Shown here piece by piece: positions 26,410-34,881 of a stretch of DNA of 64,000 nt. Positions within the stretch are counted from its first letter, which is position 1; each line of letters begins with the position of its first letter. The notes beneath the pieces are model-generated. The model was not told where the DNA came from, did no database searches, and saw nothing but the letters and a program-made list of their open reading frames with translations. This stretch comes from Dorea_A amylophila (lineage in GTDB: Bacteria; Bacillota; Clostridia; Lachnospirales; Lachnospiraceae): positions 62,001 through 126,000 of the forward strand of contig NZ_JAOQJW010000008.1 of assembly GCF_025567265.1 (NCBI RefSeq), written 5' to 3'. The translations under genes were made by a program, and so were the position numbers.

Positions 26410-27414
26410 TTATAAAATTATATTTTCCGTCAATATAGTCTTTAATGTCGACAGCAGCTTATCAACCTAGATCGGCTTTGCTATATGATCATTCATTCCG
26501 GCCACAAGCTTTGCGACAGCTTCTGCTTTTCTTGCCTTTTGTAAAAGTACAAGGATAATGCTAATTATGCTAAGTACAAATAATCCTACAGCGACAAAAA
26601 AAGCAAGCATATTGTCTTTTACAAAATCAGAAAATGTTACTCTATCTGCAGTACTGTCATAGATGGCAAGTGCACTCGTAAGCATATAAATCAGAGAGAC
26701 TACAGCCACACAGATTCCAATCAGACCACCGAGCAGCCGGATTCGTTTTTCTTTTTTCTTTCTCTTAATATCCAAGATCATCCACCTCCAAATACTTCTG
26801 GGGATCATCCAGATATTTTTCAATGATTTTCAGAGATGTGCCATCCTGACGCATCTCTTCCAACGTATAGATCAGTTCCCTGTGTCCGAGACTGATCAGA
26901 TTTTCCAGTTTGGGGATTCTCTCATCCATCCGGTTCAGGAAGATTCCCTCCGGTTTGGTTGTAAACTGGACGGCCAGGTTCTTTCCCTCCAGGTCACTCA
27001 GTTTATAGATATCGCTGTTCTCATTTACAGCAACCACCTGGCGGCTTGCGATGTACGGTCCCGCCCAACGGTAATCGTCAAGGCGTCCTTCCATGGAAAA
27101 ACATCCCATAATACAGTCAATCTCTCCACTCTCCACCAGTTCTTTTTTCTTCTCCCAGTTAATCTGTACAACATCCACCTGATATCCCATTCTTTTGAAT
27201 GCTTCTGTAGCCAATTCTACATCTATACCAGTTGGTACACCATCCTCATTCAGATAATTGTATGGAGGATAGTTGTCGCTGCCGAGCGTAATGACCGGCT
27301 TTTCTGTCTCTTTTTTACTGCTGTCTGTATGTTTACACCCTGTCAGGGTGACCGCTATAATTCCCACAAGCAGAATGCCTGCGATCACTCTTTTTCCTTT
27401 CTTTTTCCTTTCAT
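26410..27414 (-). pseudogene. Wrecked hybrid sensor kinase with periplasmic solute-binding domain
   Basis: The reading frame is broken several times. The ATG at 27414 gives MKGKRKEK and then a stop; one extra A in the A5 run before GTG would join it to RVIAGILLVGIIAVTLTGCK, a lipoprotein-type signal. A type-3 solute-binding domain follows (VITLGSDNYPPYNYLNEDG ... KYLEVDDLGY, stop at 26765). A shifted frame (26467-26781) encodes two membrane helices ending LLQKARKAEAVAKL, the usual lead-in to a histidine kinase. It then jumps directly to VAGMNDHIAKPI, the end of a receiver domain. The kinase core and most of the receiver are gone. A TAG replaces the usual Asp codon, after which VDKLLSTLKTILTENIIL finishes the receiver. 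A c-di-GMP riboswitch precedes it. Confidence 0.8.
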
Positions 27415-27433
27415 TTTCTTTTCACTCCTGCTA

Positions 27434-27465
27434 TAAAAAAACAGCACTGCTAAACAAGCAGTGCC
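27434..27465 (-). terminator. Intrinsic terminator of the c-di-GMP riboswitch
   Basis: The minus strand reads GCACTGC, a 7-nt loop, GCAGTGC and then TGTTTTTTT. It lies directly between the riboswitch aptamer and the start codon of the sensor pseudogene, so it is the expression platform. Confidence 0.85.
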
Positions 27466-27475
27466 TACTATTATC

Positions 27476-27540
27476 TGCAACTGGCTACCATTTTACAGGC
27501 TCTGTAGCTTTGCGTCGCAGACTTTCGTCTGTTTTGCCAC
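27476..27540 (-). ncRNA. Cyclic-di-GMP-I (GEMM) riboswitch aptamer
   Basis: The minus strand matches the GEMM-I core: GGCAAAACAGACGAAAGTCT, then GCGACGCAAAGC, AGAGCCTG and finally ATGGTAGCCAGTTGC. The GAAA tetraloop in P1b, the GACGCAAAGC internal loop and the ATGGTAGC segment are all present. It should bind c-di-GMP and switch the terminator at 27434-27465. The downstream gene is now a pseudogene. Confidence 0.93.
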
Positions 27541-27607
27541 AAATGTTTCCTTTATTCTACCATGTCATGTTTTTTCTTGTCTATTCTTTTCTGCTTTATA
27601 GCAAAAT

Positions 27608-28081
27608 TTATAGCAAAATTTCTTTACACACATCAATCCATCCACATGCCCCGGCGACATCTTCCAGTTCCGCAATTGTAAGCCTGACTGCACTGTGATC
27701 ATTGCCGGCTGCCGGATAGACTGTTTCAAAACGTTTTAATGACTCATCCAGGTAGACTGTGATTCCCTCTTTAATCCCAAATGGACACACTCCGCCCGGA
27801 GCATGTCCAATATATTCTTCTACTTCACCAAACGGAATCATCTTCGCCTTTACATGAAACAGATCCTTATACTTACGGTTATCAACCTTCGCCGTTCCTT
27901 CTGTCAGGATCAGTATCGGTTCTCCATCAACCAGAAATGACATCGTCTTTGCGATCATTCCCGGTTCTACACCAAGTGCCTCTGCTGCAAGCTGCACCGT
28001 TGCGCTTGATTCTTCCAGTTCAATGATGTGATCTGCATAACCTTTTTCTTCCAGATACTTCTTTGCTTTTTCTAATGACAT
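27608..28081 (-). CDS. ybaK: YbaK/EbsC-family aminoacyl-tRNA deacylase
   Basis: The 157-residue protein is a single YbaK/ProX editing domain: SSATVQLAAEALGVEPGMIAKT at 25-46, then the KVDNRKYKD block and PGGVCPFGIKEGITVYLDESL near 95-115. These match YbaK-type enzymes, which hydrolyse mischarged Cys-tRNA(Pro) or related mischarged tRNAs in the cytoplasm. Exact substrate cannot be assigned from sequence alone. It is a stand-alone gene next to a tRNA-Gly on the same strand. Confidence 0.9.
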   Translation of the reverse strand: MSLEKAKKYLEEKGYADHIIELEESSATVQLAAEALGVEPGMIAKTMSFLVDGEPILILTEGTAKVDNRKYKDLFHVKAKMIPFGEVEEYIGHAPGGVCPFGIKEGITVYLDESLKRFETVYPAAGNDHSAVRLTIAELEDVAGACGWIDVCKEILL

Positions 28082-28127
28082 AATTCATGCTTCCTTTCCT
28101 GCATACCTTAAAAAAGGGTAGCAAAAA

Positions 28128-28198
28128 AGCGGGTGATGGGAATCGAACCCACGTATCCAGCTTGGAAGGCTGGTGTTCTACCATTGAACTACACCCGC
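28128..28198 (-). tRNA. tRNA-Gly (anticodon TCC)
   Basis: The minus strand starts GCGGGTGTAGTTCAATGGTA and has the anticodon loop CTTCCAA between CCAGC and GCTGG, and the T-loop GGTTCGATTCC. The acceptor arm GCGGGTG/CACCCGC pairs perfectly and U is the discriminator. It is identical to the copy at 38390-38460 in the opposite orientation. Confidence 0.97.
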
Positions 28199-28394
28199 AT
28201 CAACAATGCTCATTTATAATAGCATGGAATTTTATGAAATGCAAGTACTTTTTTAAATTTTTTTAATTTTTTTGACATTTAACTCAATTTCATATCTACA
28301 AGACCTGCCACTACTAATTCTCCTATTTGCAATATTTTTTCAAAGTGCTACAATATGTAACCGAAAAAATATTACATCAAAGAAGGTATATGAT

Positions 28395-29180
28395 ATGTTC
28401 CAATATTATCTAATTCATTATTTTAACTTTAAGAATGCCGGAGGCTTCATGCTTGTCTCCCTGCTCTGCCTGATCGCAGTGCTTGCGATCGTTATTCTGG
28501 CAGCAAAGCTTAAGAAACACTATAAACTTAATACACAGGATCTGACGCCAAAACAGATCCGGAAGCTGAACCATATCCACAAAATAAAAGAAATCTCGCT
28601 TATTGAAAGCTTTTATGAGATGGTATTTTCCAGTACTTCGGTGCTTTTGTTCCTGTCTCTTTATTATATTATAGATGAACGTATTCCTCAAGCCGCACTC
28701 TACTGGCAGAAATATCAAAATATTATCTTACTTTTATTTCTGGTATTTTCTGTATTTATGACAAACTGGTTCGATATCCTGTTCGTTCCGTTAACTGCAA
28801 TTCCGACCAGACAAAAGGCGTCCGTGCGGCTGATCTCTGCCTTTTATATTATTCTGATCTTATTATATATCAAGTTCATCTACCATGATTCGAACTATGA
28901 TTCACTGATCATGTATTTTATCACACTGGCAGTCGGCCGTTTCCTGTACTTTGATTCTACACTGGAAGATATCAAAGAAACACTGCAGGGTGTCGCAAGA
29001 AATCTGCCGCTTCTGGTACTGATGGGAAGTTATTCCGCCATCGTATGCTGGTATGGATTCCACTGTGGATTCCTGTTGACTTCCAACGGTGTGATCCTTA
29101 GTACGCTACTGGCGCATCTTTTTATGGATGTATCGATTTTTGTGCTGGATAAGACGCGGTTGGTGAAATTATTTATTTAA
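28395..29180 (+). CDS. Multi-pass membrane protein of unknown function
   Basis: The 261-residue protein starts at the ATG at 28395 (AAGG at 8 nt). It has about seven hydrophobic segments (e.g. GGFMLVSLLCLIAVLAIVIL and YSAIVCWYGFHCGFLLTSNG), with charged loops such as DLTPKQIRKLNHIHKIKEI. It is the only plus-strand gene in this stretch and stands alone, ending 2 bases from the convergent gene at 29182. I do not recognise a family; it could be a transporter subunit or a membrane-bound sensor. Confidence 0.65.
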   Translation: MFQYYLIHYFNFKNAGGFMLVSLLCLIAVLAIVILAAKLKKHYKLNTQDLTPKQIRKLNHIHKIKEISLIESFYEMVFSSTSVLLFLSLYYIIDERIPQAALYWQKYQNIILLLFLVFSVFMTNWFDILFVPLTAIPTRQKASVRLISAFYIILILLYIKFIYHDSNYDSLIMYFITLAVGRFLYFDSTLEDIKETLQGVARNLPLLVLMGSYSAIVCWYGFHCGFLLTSNGVILSTLLAHLFMDVSIFVLDKTRLVKLFI

Positions 29181-29181
29181 C

Positions 29182-29817
29182 CTACTTTTTCATTTTTTTC
29201 AATATAAGTAGGTTACAAATTATAACGCACACTATTTCCAGAATTACAATACTTCCTGCAATCGCTCCTATCGGATAATGAAAGGTAAAATAAGAAAGCT
29301 GTTTTCTCATATAAACGTCGATTCCTTTTAGTATGATTGTTCCAACTAACGCTACAAGGCCTGCGATAAGCAGTACATAATAGCTGCCTTCCAGCAATAA
29401 CAGCTTTCTTTCCTGCCGGCGTGTCATTCCAATCTTTCTCATAATCTCCAGCTCTTTTTTCCTGCCCACAATTCCTGTAAACATAATGTTAAAATAATTA
29501 ACCATTCCCCATACATATTCCAGGATATTTTCTTTCGTCAGTACATTTCCCTGATTGTACATCAGATATTCCAGTAACTGATATTCTCTGGCTGTAAGGA
29601 TAATTTCCTTTTCGTTCTTGTATACTTGCTTCTTATCAGGAAATCCATTGCCGTCCGGAAGTCCAATGTCAATGAGAAGAAGGCTCTCACTGCCTGTAAT
29701 TGTAGTAAGAGCCTCTTGTTTTGTATATGCGGATACGGTCTGATAGCCTGCGTTTTGCAGTGCTGTTTTGAGTGCCTGATGTAATAATGTGTCGTCTTCT
29801 ATAATTCCGATCGTCAT
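29182..29817 (-). pseudogene. Chimera of response-regulator pieces and an FtsX-type permease tail
   Basis: A 211-residue open frame (start at 29817, GGAGAG ahead) is made of three pieces. Residues 1-60 are the front of a receiver domain, including the phosphoacceptor in LLIDIGLPDGNGF, but the Thr/Ser and Lys switch residues are missing. From about 60 to 104 is the end of an OmpR-type winged helix (LTAREYQLLEYLMYNQGNVL...ENILEYVWG), again incomplete. From MVNYFNIMFTGIV onward is the C-terminal third of a BceB/FtsX-type ABC permease with three membrane helices. The parental order is most likely response regulator, sensor kinase, ABC ATPase, permease. Two in-frame deletions explain the fusion. 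Function is unlikely, but the frame is intact. Confidence 0.8.
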
Positions 29818-29835
29818 ATATTTTCTCTCCAATCA

Positions 29836-31182
29836 CTACGTTCTTTCCATATATTTTTCCGTGTGTTTATTCATCCATACAAATACCCCGACACAGATGA
29901 CAATAGACACCATCGATCCTGCCGGTGCCGCACACCCCATCGGAAATAATGTATCCGGAAAATGCGTTGCCGCATAATAAGACAATGGAATTCTGGCACA
30001 TACGATAGATATGGAATTGTGGATAAATGATACGATAGACAAGCCATATGCATAAAAATATCCACTTAAACAGAAATGCACTCCTGCAAATACGCAGTCC
30101 CATGCATAACTTCTTAAATACTGTCCTCCAAGTATCTGTACTGCACCGTCATTCGTAAATAATCCGACAAATGGAACAGATAGAAACTGCACGATCGTTG
30201 CCGCAGCTAATCCGTATCCTACTGTCATGTACAATACATACCGCAATGTCAGACGTGCACGGTCATGCTTACCGGCACCGATATTCTGCGAAGCAAGTGC
30301 CGATATCGTTGACAGCATCGAAGATGGTACCAGGAACAGTATTCCGATGATCTTTTCCACAATTCCTACAGCCGCCGCATCATTTAATCCACGCTGATTG
30401 GCAAATATCGTGATTACGATAAAGGATATCTGTATAAATCCATCCTGTAATGCAACCGGCACACCAACTTTTAATATGTTTTTCATCGTGTGCCTCTTCG
30501 GCCGCAGATCAGACCTTCTTAATTTAATCCCTGTGCCTTTTTTAATGATCACTGTCAATGACACGATAACACTGACTGCCTGTGCGATGGTCGTTCCAAG
30601 TGCGGCTCCGACCGCATCCAGTCCCATCACTCCGATAAACAGATAGTCCAGTCCGATATTCGCCGCACATGCTACCGCAATAAAGTACATCGGACTTTTC
30701 GAATCCCCGATTCCTCTGAAGATTGCACTGATAATATTATAGGCCGTAATAAAAGGAATTCCTATAAAGCAGATGGTCAGATAACGGATCGTCCCCTCTA
30801 CGGCTTCAGCCGGGGTAGACATTACACTGACGATCGGTCTGACTGCTGCCAGTAATATGATCATAAGTATGATCGCAATTCCCATGAACATCGTCGCAGT
30901 ATTCCCTATTGTCTCTGCTGCTTTCTTATAATCTTTTGCGCCAATGCATCGTCCGATCATAACCGTCGCTCCCATTGCAAGCCCTACGATCATAACTGTC
31001 AGCATGTGCATGATCTGGCTTCCGATCGATACCGCCGTCGTACTGCTGACACCGCCAAACTGTCCGACTATAAATAAATCTGCCATACCATATAATGTCT
31101 GCAAAAAGTACGATAACAGATATGGAAGTGAAAAATAAATGACTGTTTTAAATACACTTCCTGTTGTTAAATCTCTTTCCAT
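29836..31182 (-). CDS. MATE family efflux transporter
   Basis: The 448-residue protein has about twelve membrane segments and the MATE start region FKTVIYFSLPYLLSYFLQTLYGMADLFIVGQFGG; a later conserved-type segment is GAALGTTIAQAVSVIVS. It should export drugs or metabolites using an ion gradient. It is more distant from the MATE gene at 11449-12816 than a recent duplicate would be. The chimeric response-regulator gene follows 18 bases downstream, so the two may share a transcript; no leader structure like that of the first MATE gene is visible. Confidence 0.88.
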   Translation of the reverse strand: MERDLTTGSVFKTVIYFSLPYLLSYFLQTLYGMADLFIVGQFGGVSSTTAVSIGSQIMHMLTVMIVGLAMGATVMIGRCIGAKDYKKAAETIGNTATMFMGIAIILMIILLAAVRPIVSVMSTPAEAVEGTIRYLTICFIGIPFITAYNIISAIFRGIGDSKSPMYFIAVACAANIGLDYLFIGVMGLDAVGAALGTTIAQAVSVIVSLTVIIKKGTGIKLRRSDLRPKRHTMKNILKVGVPVALQDGFIQISFIVITIFANQRGLNDAAAVGIVEKIIGILFLVPSSMLSTISALASQNIGAGKHDRARLTLRYVLYMTVGYGLAAATIVQFLSVPFVGLFTNDGAVQILGGQYLRSYAWDCVFAGVHFCLSGYFYAYGLSIVSFIHNSISIVCARIPLSYYAATHFPDTLFPMGCAAPAGSMVSIVICVGVFVWMNKHTEKYMERT

Positions 31183-31360
31183 ATTGTAATGTCCTTATCT
31201 TTAGAAATACTCATTTCTTAATTCTATTCCCAATTACAAAGTTAGTCAACGAGTGAACTACCCATTGTCTAAAGCCAATGGGCTTCCTGCTTCGCAGACC
31301 TCGTAACCTACTATCTCCACAGGCGTTAATTCGGGCAGTCCCTGCCCTATATTGTTATTT

Positions 31361-32464
31361 TTATGCTATTTGTCTTAGTCCTTCTTCCAGTATATTTTTT
31401 GCTGCGTTGATATCCCTGTCATGATTTGTTCCACAGACAGGACATGTCCATTCCCTTACTGATAGATTTTTTGTCTCTGTATTTTGGTATCCACAGACTG
31501 AACACAGCTGACTACTGGCATAGAATGTGTCTATTTTGACATATTTCCTGCCATTCCACTTTGCCTTATATTCTAACTGTCTTGTCAGCTCATACCATGA
31601 TACATCACTTATAGACTTTGCCAAACGGTGATTTTTTACCATGTTTTTTATCTGCAAATCTTCCGAAACTATCACTTGGTTTTCGCTGATAATCTCATGG
31701 GACATCTTGTGCAGATAATCTTTTCTGGTATTTGTTATTTTTTCATGGCATATTGCTATCTTTTTCTTTGTTTTGTAGTAATTTTGACTTCTTTTCTCTT
31801 TATGGGCTAACTGCCTTTGCAGTTTCACCAGTTTCTTTTCGTATTTTCTGATGATTTTTGGATTTTCGTATTTCTTTCCAGCAGAAGTAATACATAACTC
31901 CTTAATACCTAAATCTATTCCTGTATTTTGTTTTATATGTGGCAGTTCCACGTGTTCTGTTTCCACTAAAATTGATACATAATACTTTCCACTCGGAACT
32001 TGTGATATCGTTGCCGATTTTATCTGTCCGATAAAATTTCTATGCAGTTTTGCTTTTATTCCTTTTAATTTAGGCAGTTTTACTCTATTGCACCCGAAAT
32101 CTACTGTTATATTGCCATTCGTAAAATTTGTTGTATATGACTTATGATTATTGTGTTTACTCTTAAACTTCGGATAACCTGCGTGTTCCTTGAAAAACTT
32201 CTGGTATGCAGCATCCATGTTATAAATCGCATTTGTCAGAGCAAATTTATCCACTTCTTTCAGCCATTCATACTCTTTCTTTAATTGTCTATTGCAGTAA
32301 TTGTTACAGTCGGTTTTACTAACTGTTTTTTTCTCTTTCTCATATACTTCTTTCCGGTATGCCAGTGTCTGATTATATACAAAACGGCAACAGCCAAATG
32401 TTTTTGCAATCTGTATTTTCTGCTCATTATTTGGATATATTCTATATTTATATGCCTTTAACAT
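31361..32464 (-). CDS. tnpB: TnpB RNA-guided endonuclease (IS200/IS605 family)
   Basis: The 367-residue protein begins MLKAYKYRIYPNNEQKIQIA, the usual TnpB start. RuvC-like residues are visible: Asp in NTGIDLGIKELCI (~185), Glu in VIVSEDLQIKNM (~270) and Asp in DRDINAAKNIL near the end. The zinc ribbon CSVC...CPVC sits between the last two. Full length and uninterrupted, so probably active. TnpB uses a guide RNA made from the element's right end to cut empty donor sites and keep the element in place. The tnpA partner just upstream is defective. Confidence 0.95.
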   Translation of the reverse strand: MLKAYKYRIYPNNEQKIQIAKTFGCCRFVYNQTLAYRKEVYEKEKKTVSKTDCNNYCNRQLKKEYEWLKEVDKFALTNAIYNMDAAYQKFFKEHAGYPKFKSKHNNHKSYTTNFTNGNITVDFGCNRVKLPKLKGIKAKLHRNFIGQIKSATISQVPSGKYYVSILVETEHVELPHIKQNTGIDLGIKELCITSAGKKYENPKIIRKYEKKLVKLQRQLAHKEKRSQNYYKTKKKIAICHEKITNTRKDYLHKMSHEIISENQVIVSEDLQIKNMVKNHRLAKSISDVSWYELTRQLEYKAKWNGRKYVKIDTFYASSQLCSVCGYQNTETKNLSVREWTCPVCGTNHDRDINAAKNILEEGLRQIA

Positions 32465-32482
32465 CCACTGTCACCTTCTTTC

Positions 32483-32886
32483 TCAACCTTGATTTTCTAT
32501 ATATCTCTTCAGCATTTCTTCCGATACATTTCCTACACTACAGGCAAAATATCCATCTGTCCAAAAGGTATGTTCTTTCCAGAATTGTTTTCGTAAATAT
32601 TGGGGATATCTTTTCCATATATGGTATGTTGTATAGCTCTTCATCAGGTTTATAATCTTACTAATAGACATTGTTGGTTCTGTCTCTATCATAGAGTAAA
32701 TGTGGTCTTTATCTGTTTCCATATATCTTATTATCACACTGTGTCTCTGACATATCTCATACGAAAACTGTTTTATATCATCTGATATCTGCCTCGAAAC
32801 CAGTAATTTCTTCCTATATTTACAGACAAAAAAAATGTGATATTGTAATAGGTATTTGTGTCTGTTTTAGATTTCCATGTTCCCAT
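32483..32886 (-). pseudogene. tnpA: Broken TnpA Y1 transposase
   Basis: The gene starts MGTWKSKTDTNTYYNIT at 32886 and then loses frame in an eight-T run (32829-32836 region). Adding one base restores FVCKYRKKLLVSRQISDDI and the remainder. The HUH metal-binding motif, normally His-hydrophobic-His, reads DHIYSM, so its second His is Tyr. The catalytic Tyr helix near the end (EEMLKRYIENQG) is intact. TnpA normally catalyses single-strand excision and insertion of the element; this copy should be inactive unless frame slippage and the His change are tolerated. Confidence 0.85.
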
Positions 32887-33052
32887 GCCATGAGTATACG
32901 ATAATTTCTGATTTTTGGCTACCTTAACCCACCGTCTAAAGCCAGTGGGATTGCGGTAGCCTTATTTCAAATTCACTGAATTTTTCTTTTATCTTTCTTT
33001 ACACGATATGTTAAAATACATTTATACAAATGTTTTATCTAAGGAGGTTTCC

Positions 33053-33970
33053 ATGAAAACAATCACACTTCACAATACAAATTTATCTGTTCCAGAAATT
33101 GGTATGGGATGTATGCGTATTAACAGTCTGGAAACGGCAGATGCCGTAAAAGAATGGATAGACACTGCGCTTGCACATGACATCAATTTCTTCGATCATG
33201 CAGATATCTATGCAAAAGGACAATGCGAAGAGCTTTTTGGCAAAGCCCTGACTCCTTCCCTGCGTGACCAGATCATTCTGCAGTCCAAATGCGCGATCCG
33301 CCCCGGTATTGCTTTTGATTTTTCCAAAGAACATATCCTGCAGTCCGTAGATGATATCTTGAACCGCCTGCGCACAGATTATCTCGACATCTTATTACTG
33401 CACCGTCCGGATACCTTAATGGAACCGGAAGAAGTAGCCGATGCATTCCGTACTTTAAAAGCCGCCGGCAAAGTACGTCACTTCGGTGTCAGCAATCAGA
33501 CCCCGATGCAGATAGAATTATTGAATAAATATCTGGATGAACCACTTCTCATCAACCAGCTGCAGTTCAGTATCGCACACTGTCCAATGATCAATTCCGG
33601 AATCAATGCAAATATGTACAATGATTCTGCAATCAACCGTGACGGCGGCATTCTCGAATACTGCCGCTTAAAAGATATCACCATTCAGGCATGGTCCCCA
33701 TTCCAGTACGGTATGTTCGAAGGCGTCTTTCTTGGAAATGAAAAATTCCCGGAACTCAATAAGGTCATCAATGAACTAGCTGAAAAATATAACGTAACCA
33801 ACAGTGCCATCGCTGTTGCCTGGATCTTACGCCACCCTGCCGGAATCCAGACGATCATCGGCACAACTAATAAGGACCGGATTGCTCAGATCAGTAAGGC
33901 ATCTAATGTGCACCTGACCCGTGAAGAATGGTATCGGTTGTATATGGCTGCCGGAAATCGGCTGCCGTAA
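33053..33970 (+). CDS. Aldo/keto reductase (YdhF-like)
   Basis: The 305-residue NADPH-dependent oxidoreductase starts at the ATG at 33053 behind AAGGAGG (7 nt). Motifs: VPEIGMGCMRI at the start, the catalytic Asp-Tyr region INFFDHADIYAKGQCEELFG (~45-64), Lys in LQSKCAIRPG, and the cofactor-binding end IIGTTNKDRIAQI. The overall pattern is the YdhF subgroup of AKRs. It reduces aldehydes or ketones; the substrate is unknown. A stand-alone gene next to the insertion sequence. Confidence 0.93.
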   Translation: MKTITLHNTNLSVPEIGMGCMRINSLETADAVKEWIDTALAHDINFFDHADIYAKGQCEELFGKALTPSLRDQIILQSKCAIRPGIAFDFSKEHILQSVDDILNRLRTDYLDILLLHRPDTLMEPEEVADAFRTLKAAGKVRHFGVSNQTPMQIELLNKYLDEPLLINQLQFSIAHCPMINSGINANMYNDSAINRDGGILEYCRLKDITIQAWSPFQYGMFEGVFLGNEKFPELNKVINELAEKYNVTNSAIAVAWILRHPAGIQTIIGTTNKDRIAQISKASNVHLTREEWYRLYMAAGNRLP

Positions 33971-34006
33971 ACTTACTATATTCAAAGCTGTACACGATTA
34001 TAAAGA

Positions 34007-34030
34007 GAGCTGATCAGCTACGATCAGCTC
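34007..34030. terminator. Stem-loop between convergent genes
   Basis: GAGCTGATC, a 6-nt loop and GATCAGCTC form a perfect 9-bp stem 37 bases after the reductase stop and just beyond the end of the convergent Rpn stub. T-tracts are weak on both sides. Confidence 0.5.
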
Positions 34031-34037
34031 CCTTCTG

Positions 34038-34373
34038 CTAATAATTAATAATTTCTTTCACTTCATCCTCTTTCATTTTCAACAGTTTTGAAATCTCAGC
34101 AACTGTAAATTTTTCTTCATATAGTTTTTTTGTAAGATTTTTTCTTTCTTCCAATTTACCTTCTAATTTTCCCTCTTCTCTTCCTTCATCATATGCTTCG
34201 CCTCTCTGTACTTCAATATCTGTCTCATAATCATACTCAGCCGTCAACATATTTACAACCTCGCTTCCTTTTCTTTTCAGATAGTCTGCACGAAAAAAAT
34301 CCCGGATGTTTACTCTTAGTATAAGAAAAATATATTTTTTCTGCAACATCAATCGTGCAAATATGCTTTTCAT
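34038..34373 (-). pseudogene. C-terminal remnant of an Rpn-family nuclease/transposase
   Basis: The 111-codon frame ends with the typical tail of Rpn-family (PD-(D/E)XK) recombination-promoting nucleases: NMLTAEYDYETDIEVQRGEA, then the charged helix REEGKLEGKLEERKNLTKKL and a final segment VAEISKLLKMKEDEVKEII. The first ~30 residues do not look like the family and the nuclease core is missing, so this is the end of a once ~300-residue gene. Rpn genes are mobile, repeated genes in Clostridia. Confidence 0.7.
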
Positions 34374-34534
34374 TTTTCCTTTGTTTCAAAATTTTCTGTG
34401 AATTATCTTCTGATTTCCCTCACGAATAGCTAACGCTATTTTGAAATATACAAGACCCGATTCTTATATATTTTGAATTTATCCGACAGACAGAATAGCT
34501 GTCGATGAATGTATATTAACATAACATTTCTTAA

Positions 34535-34566
34535 ATGGCAATGCTTAACCGTAGTGGCCTCCACCG
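34535..34566 (-). repeat. Second copy of the core of the 59.1-kb palindromic repeat, at the gap edge
   Basis: On the minus strand this stretch begins CGGTGGAGGCCACTACGGTT and continues to TTGCCATTT. It matches 59147-59180 (plus strand) with only a few differences. It abuts the run of N. The flanking 34374-34534 is A/T-rich, with a small GACAG/CTGTC hairpin and no gene. Confidence 0.7.
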
Positions 34567-34881
34567 NNNNNNNNNNNNNNNNNNNNNNNNNNNNNNNNNN
34601 NNNNNNNNNNNNNNNNNNNNNNNNNNNNNNNNNNNNNNNNNNNNNNNNNNNNNNNNNNNNNNNNNNNNNNNNNNNNNNNNNNNNNNNNNNNNNNNNNNNN
34701 NNNNNNNNNNNNNNNNNNNNNNNNNNNNNNNNNNNNNNNNNNNNNNNNNNNNNNNNNNNNNNNNNNNNNNNNNNNNNNNNNNNNNNNNNNNNNNNNNNNN
34801 NNNNNNNNNNNNNNNNNNNNNNNNNNNNNNNNNNNNNNNNNNNNNNNNNNNNNNNNNNNNNNNNNNNNNNNNNNNNNNNNN
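34567..34881. other. Assembly gap (315 N)
   Basis: Unresolved bases. The gap truncates the transporter gene at its very end on one side and touches a copy of a palindromic repeat on the other, which suggests the repeat caused the break. The real length may differ from 315. Confidence 1.

Larger units (their letters stand above)
31255..32965 (-). mobile_element. IS200/IS605-family insertion sequence
   Basis: The element holds a broken tnpA and an intact tnpB on the same strand, bounded by subterminal hairpins instead of inverted terminal repeats. Both ends share the string GTCTAAAGCCA flanked by pairing CCCA/TGGG arms (31261-31282 and 32928-32949). The tnpA-side hairpin is enclosed by a further GGCTACC/GGTAGCC pair. 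Another small hairpin (31333-31347) lies 3' of tnpB, where the guide RNA scaffold would be. Exact cleavage positions cannot be set by eye. Confidence 0.85.
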
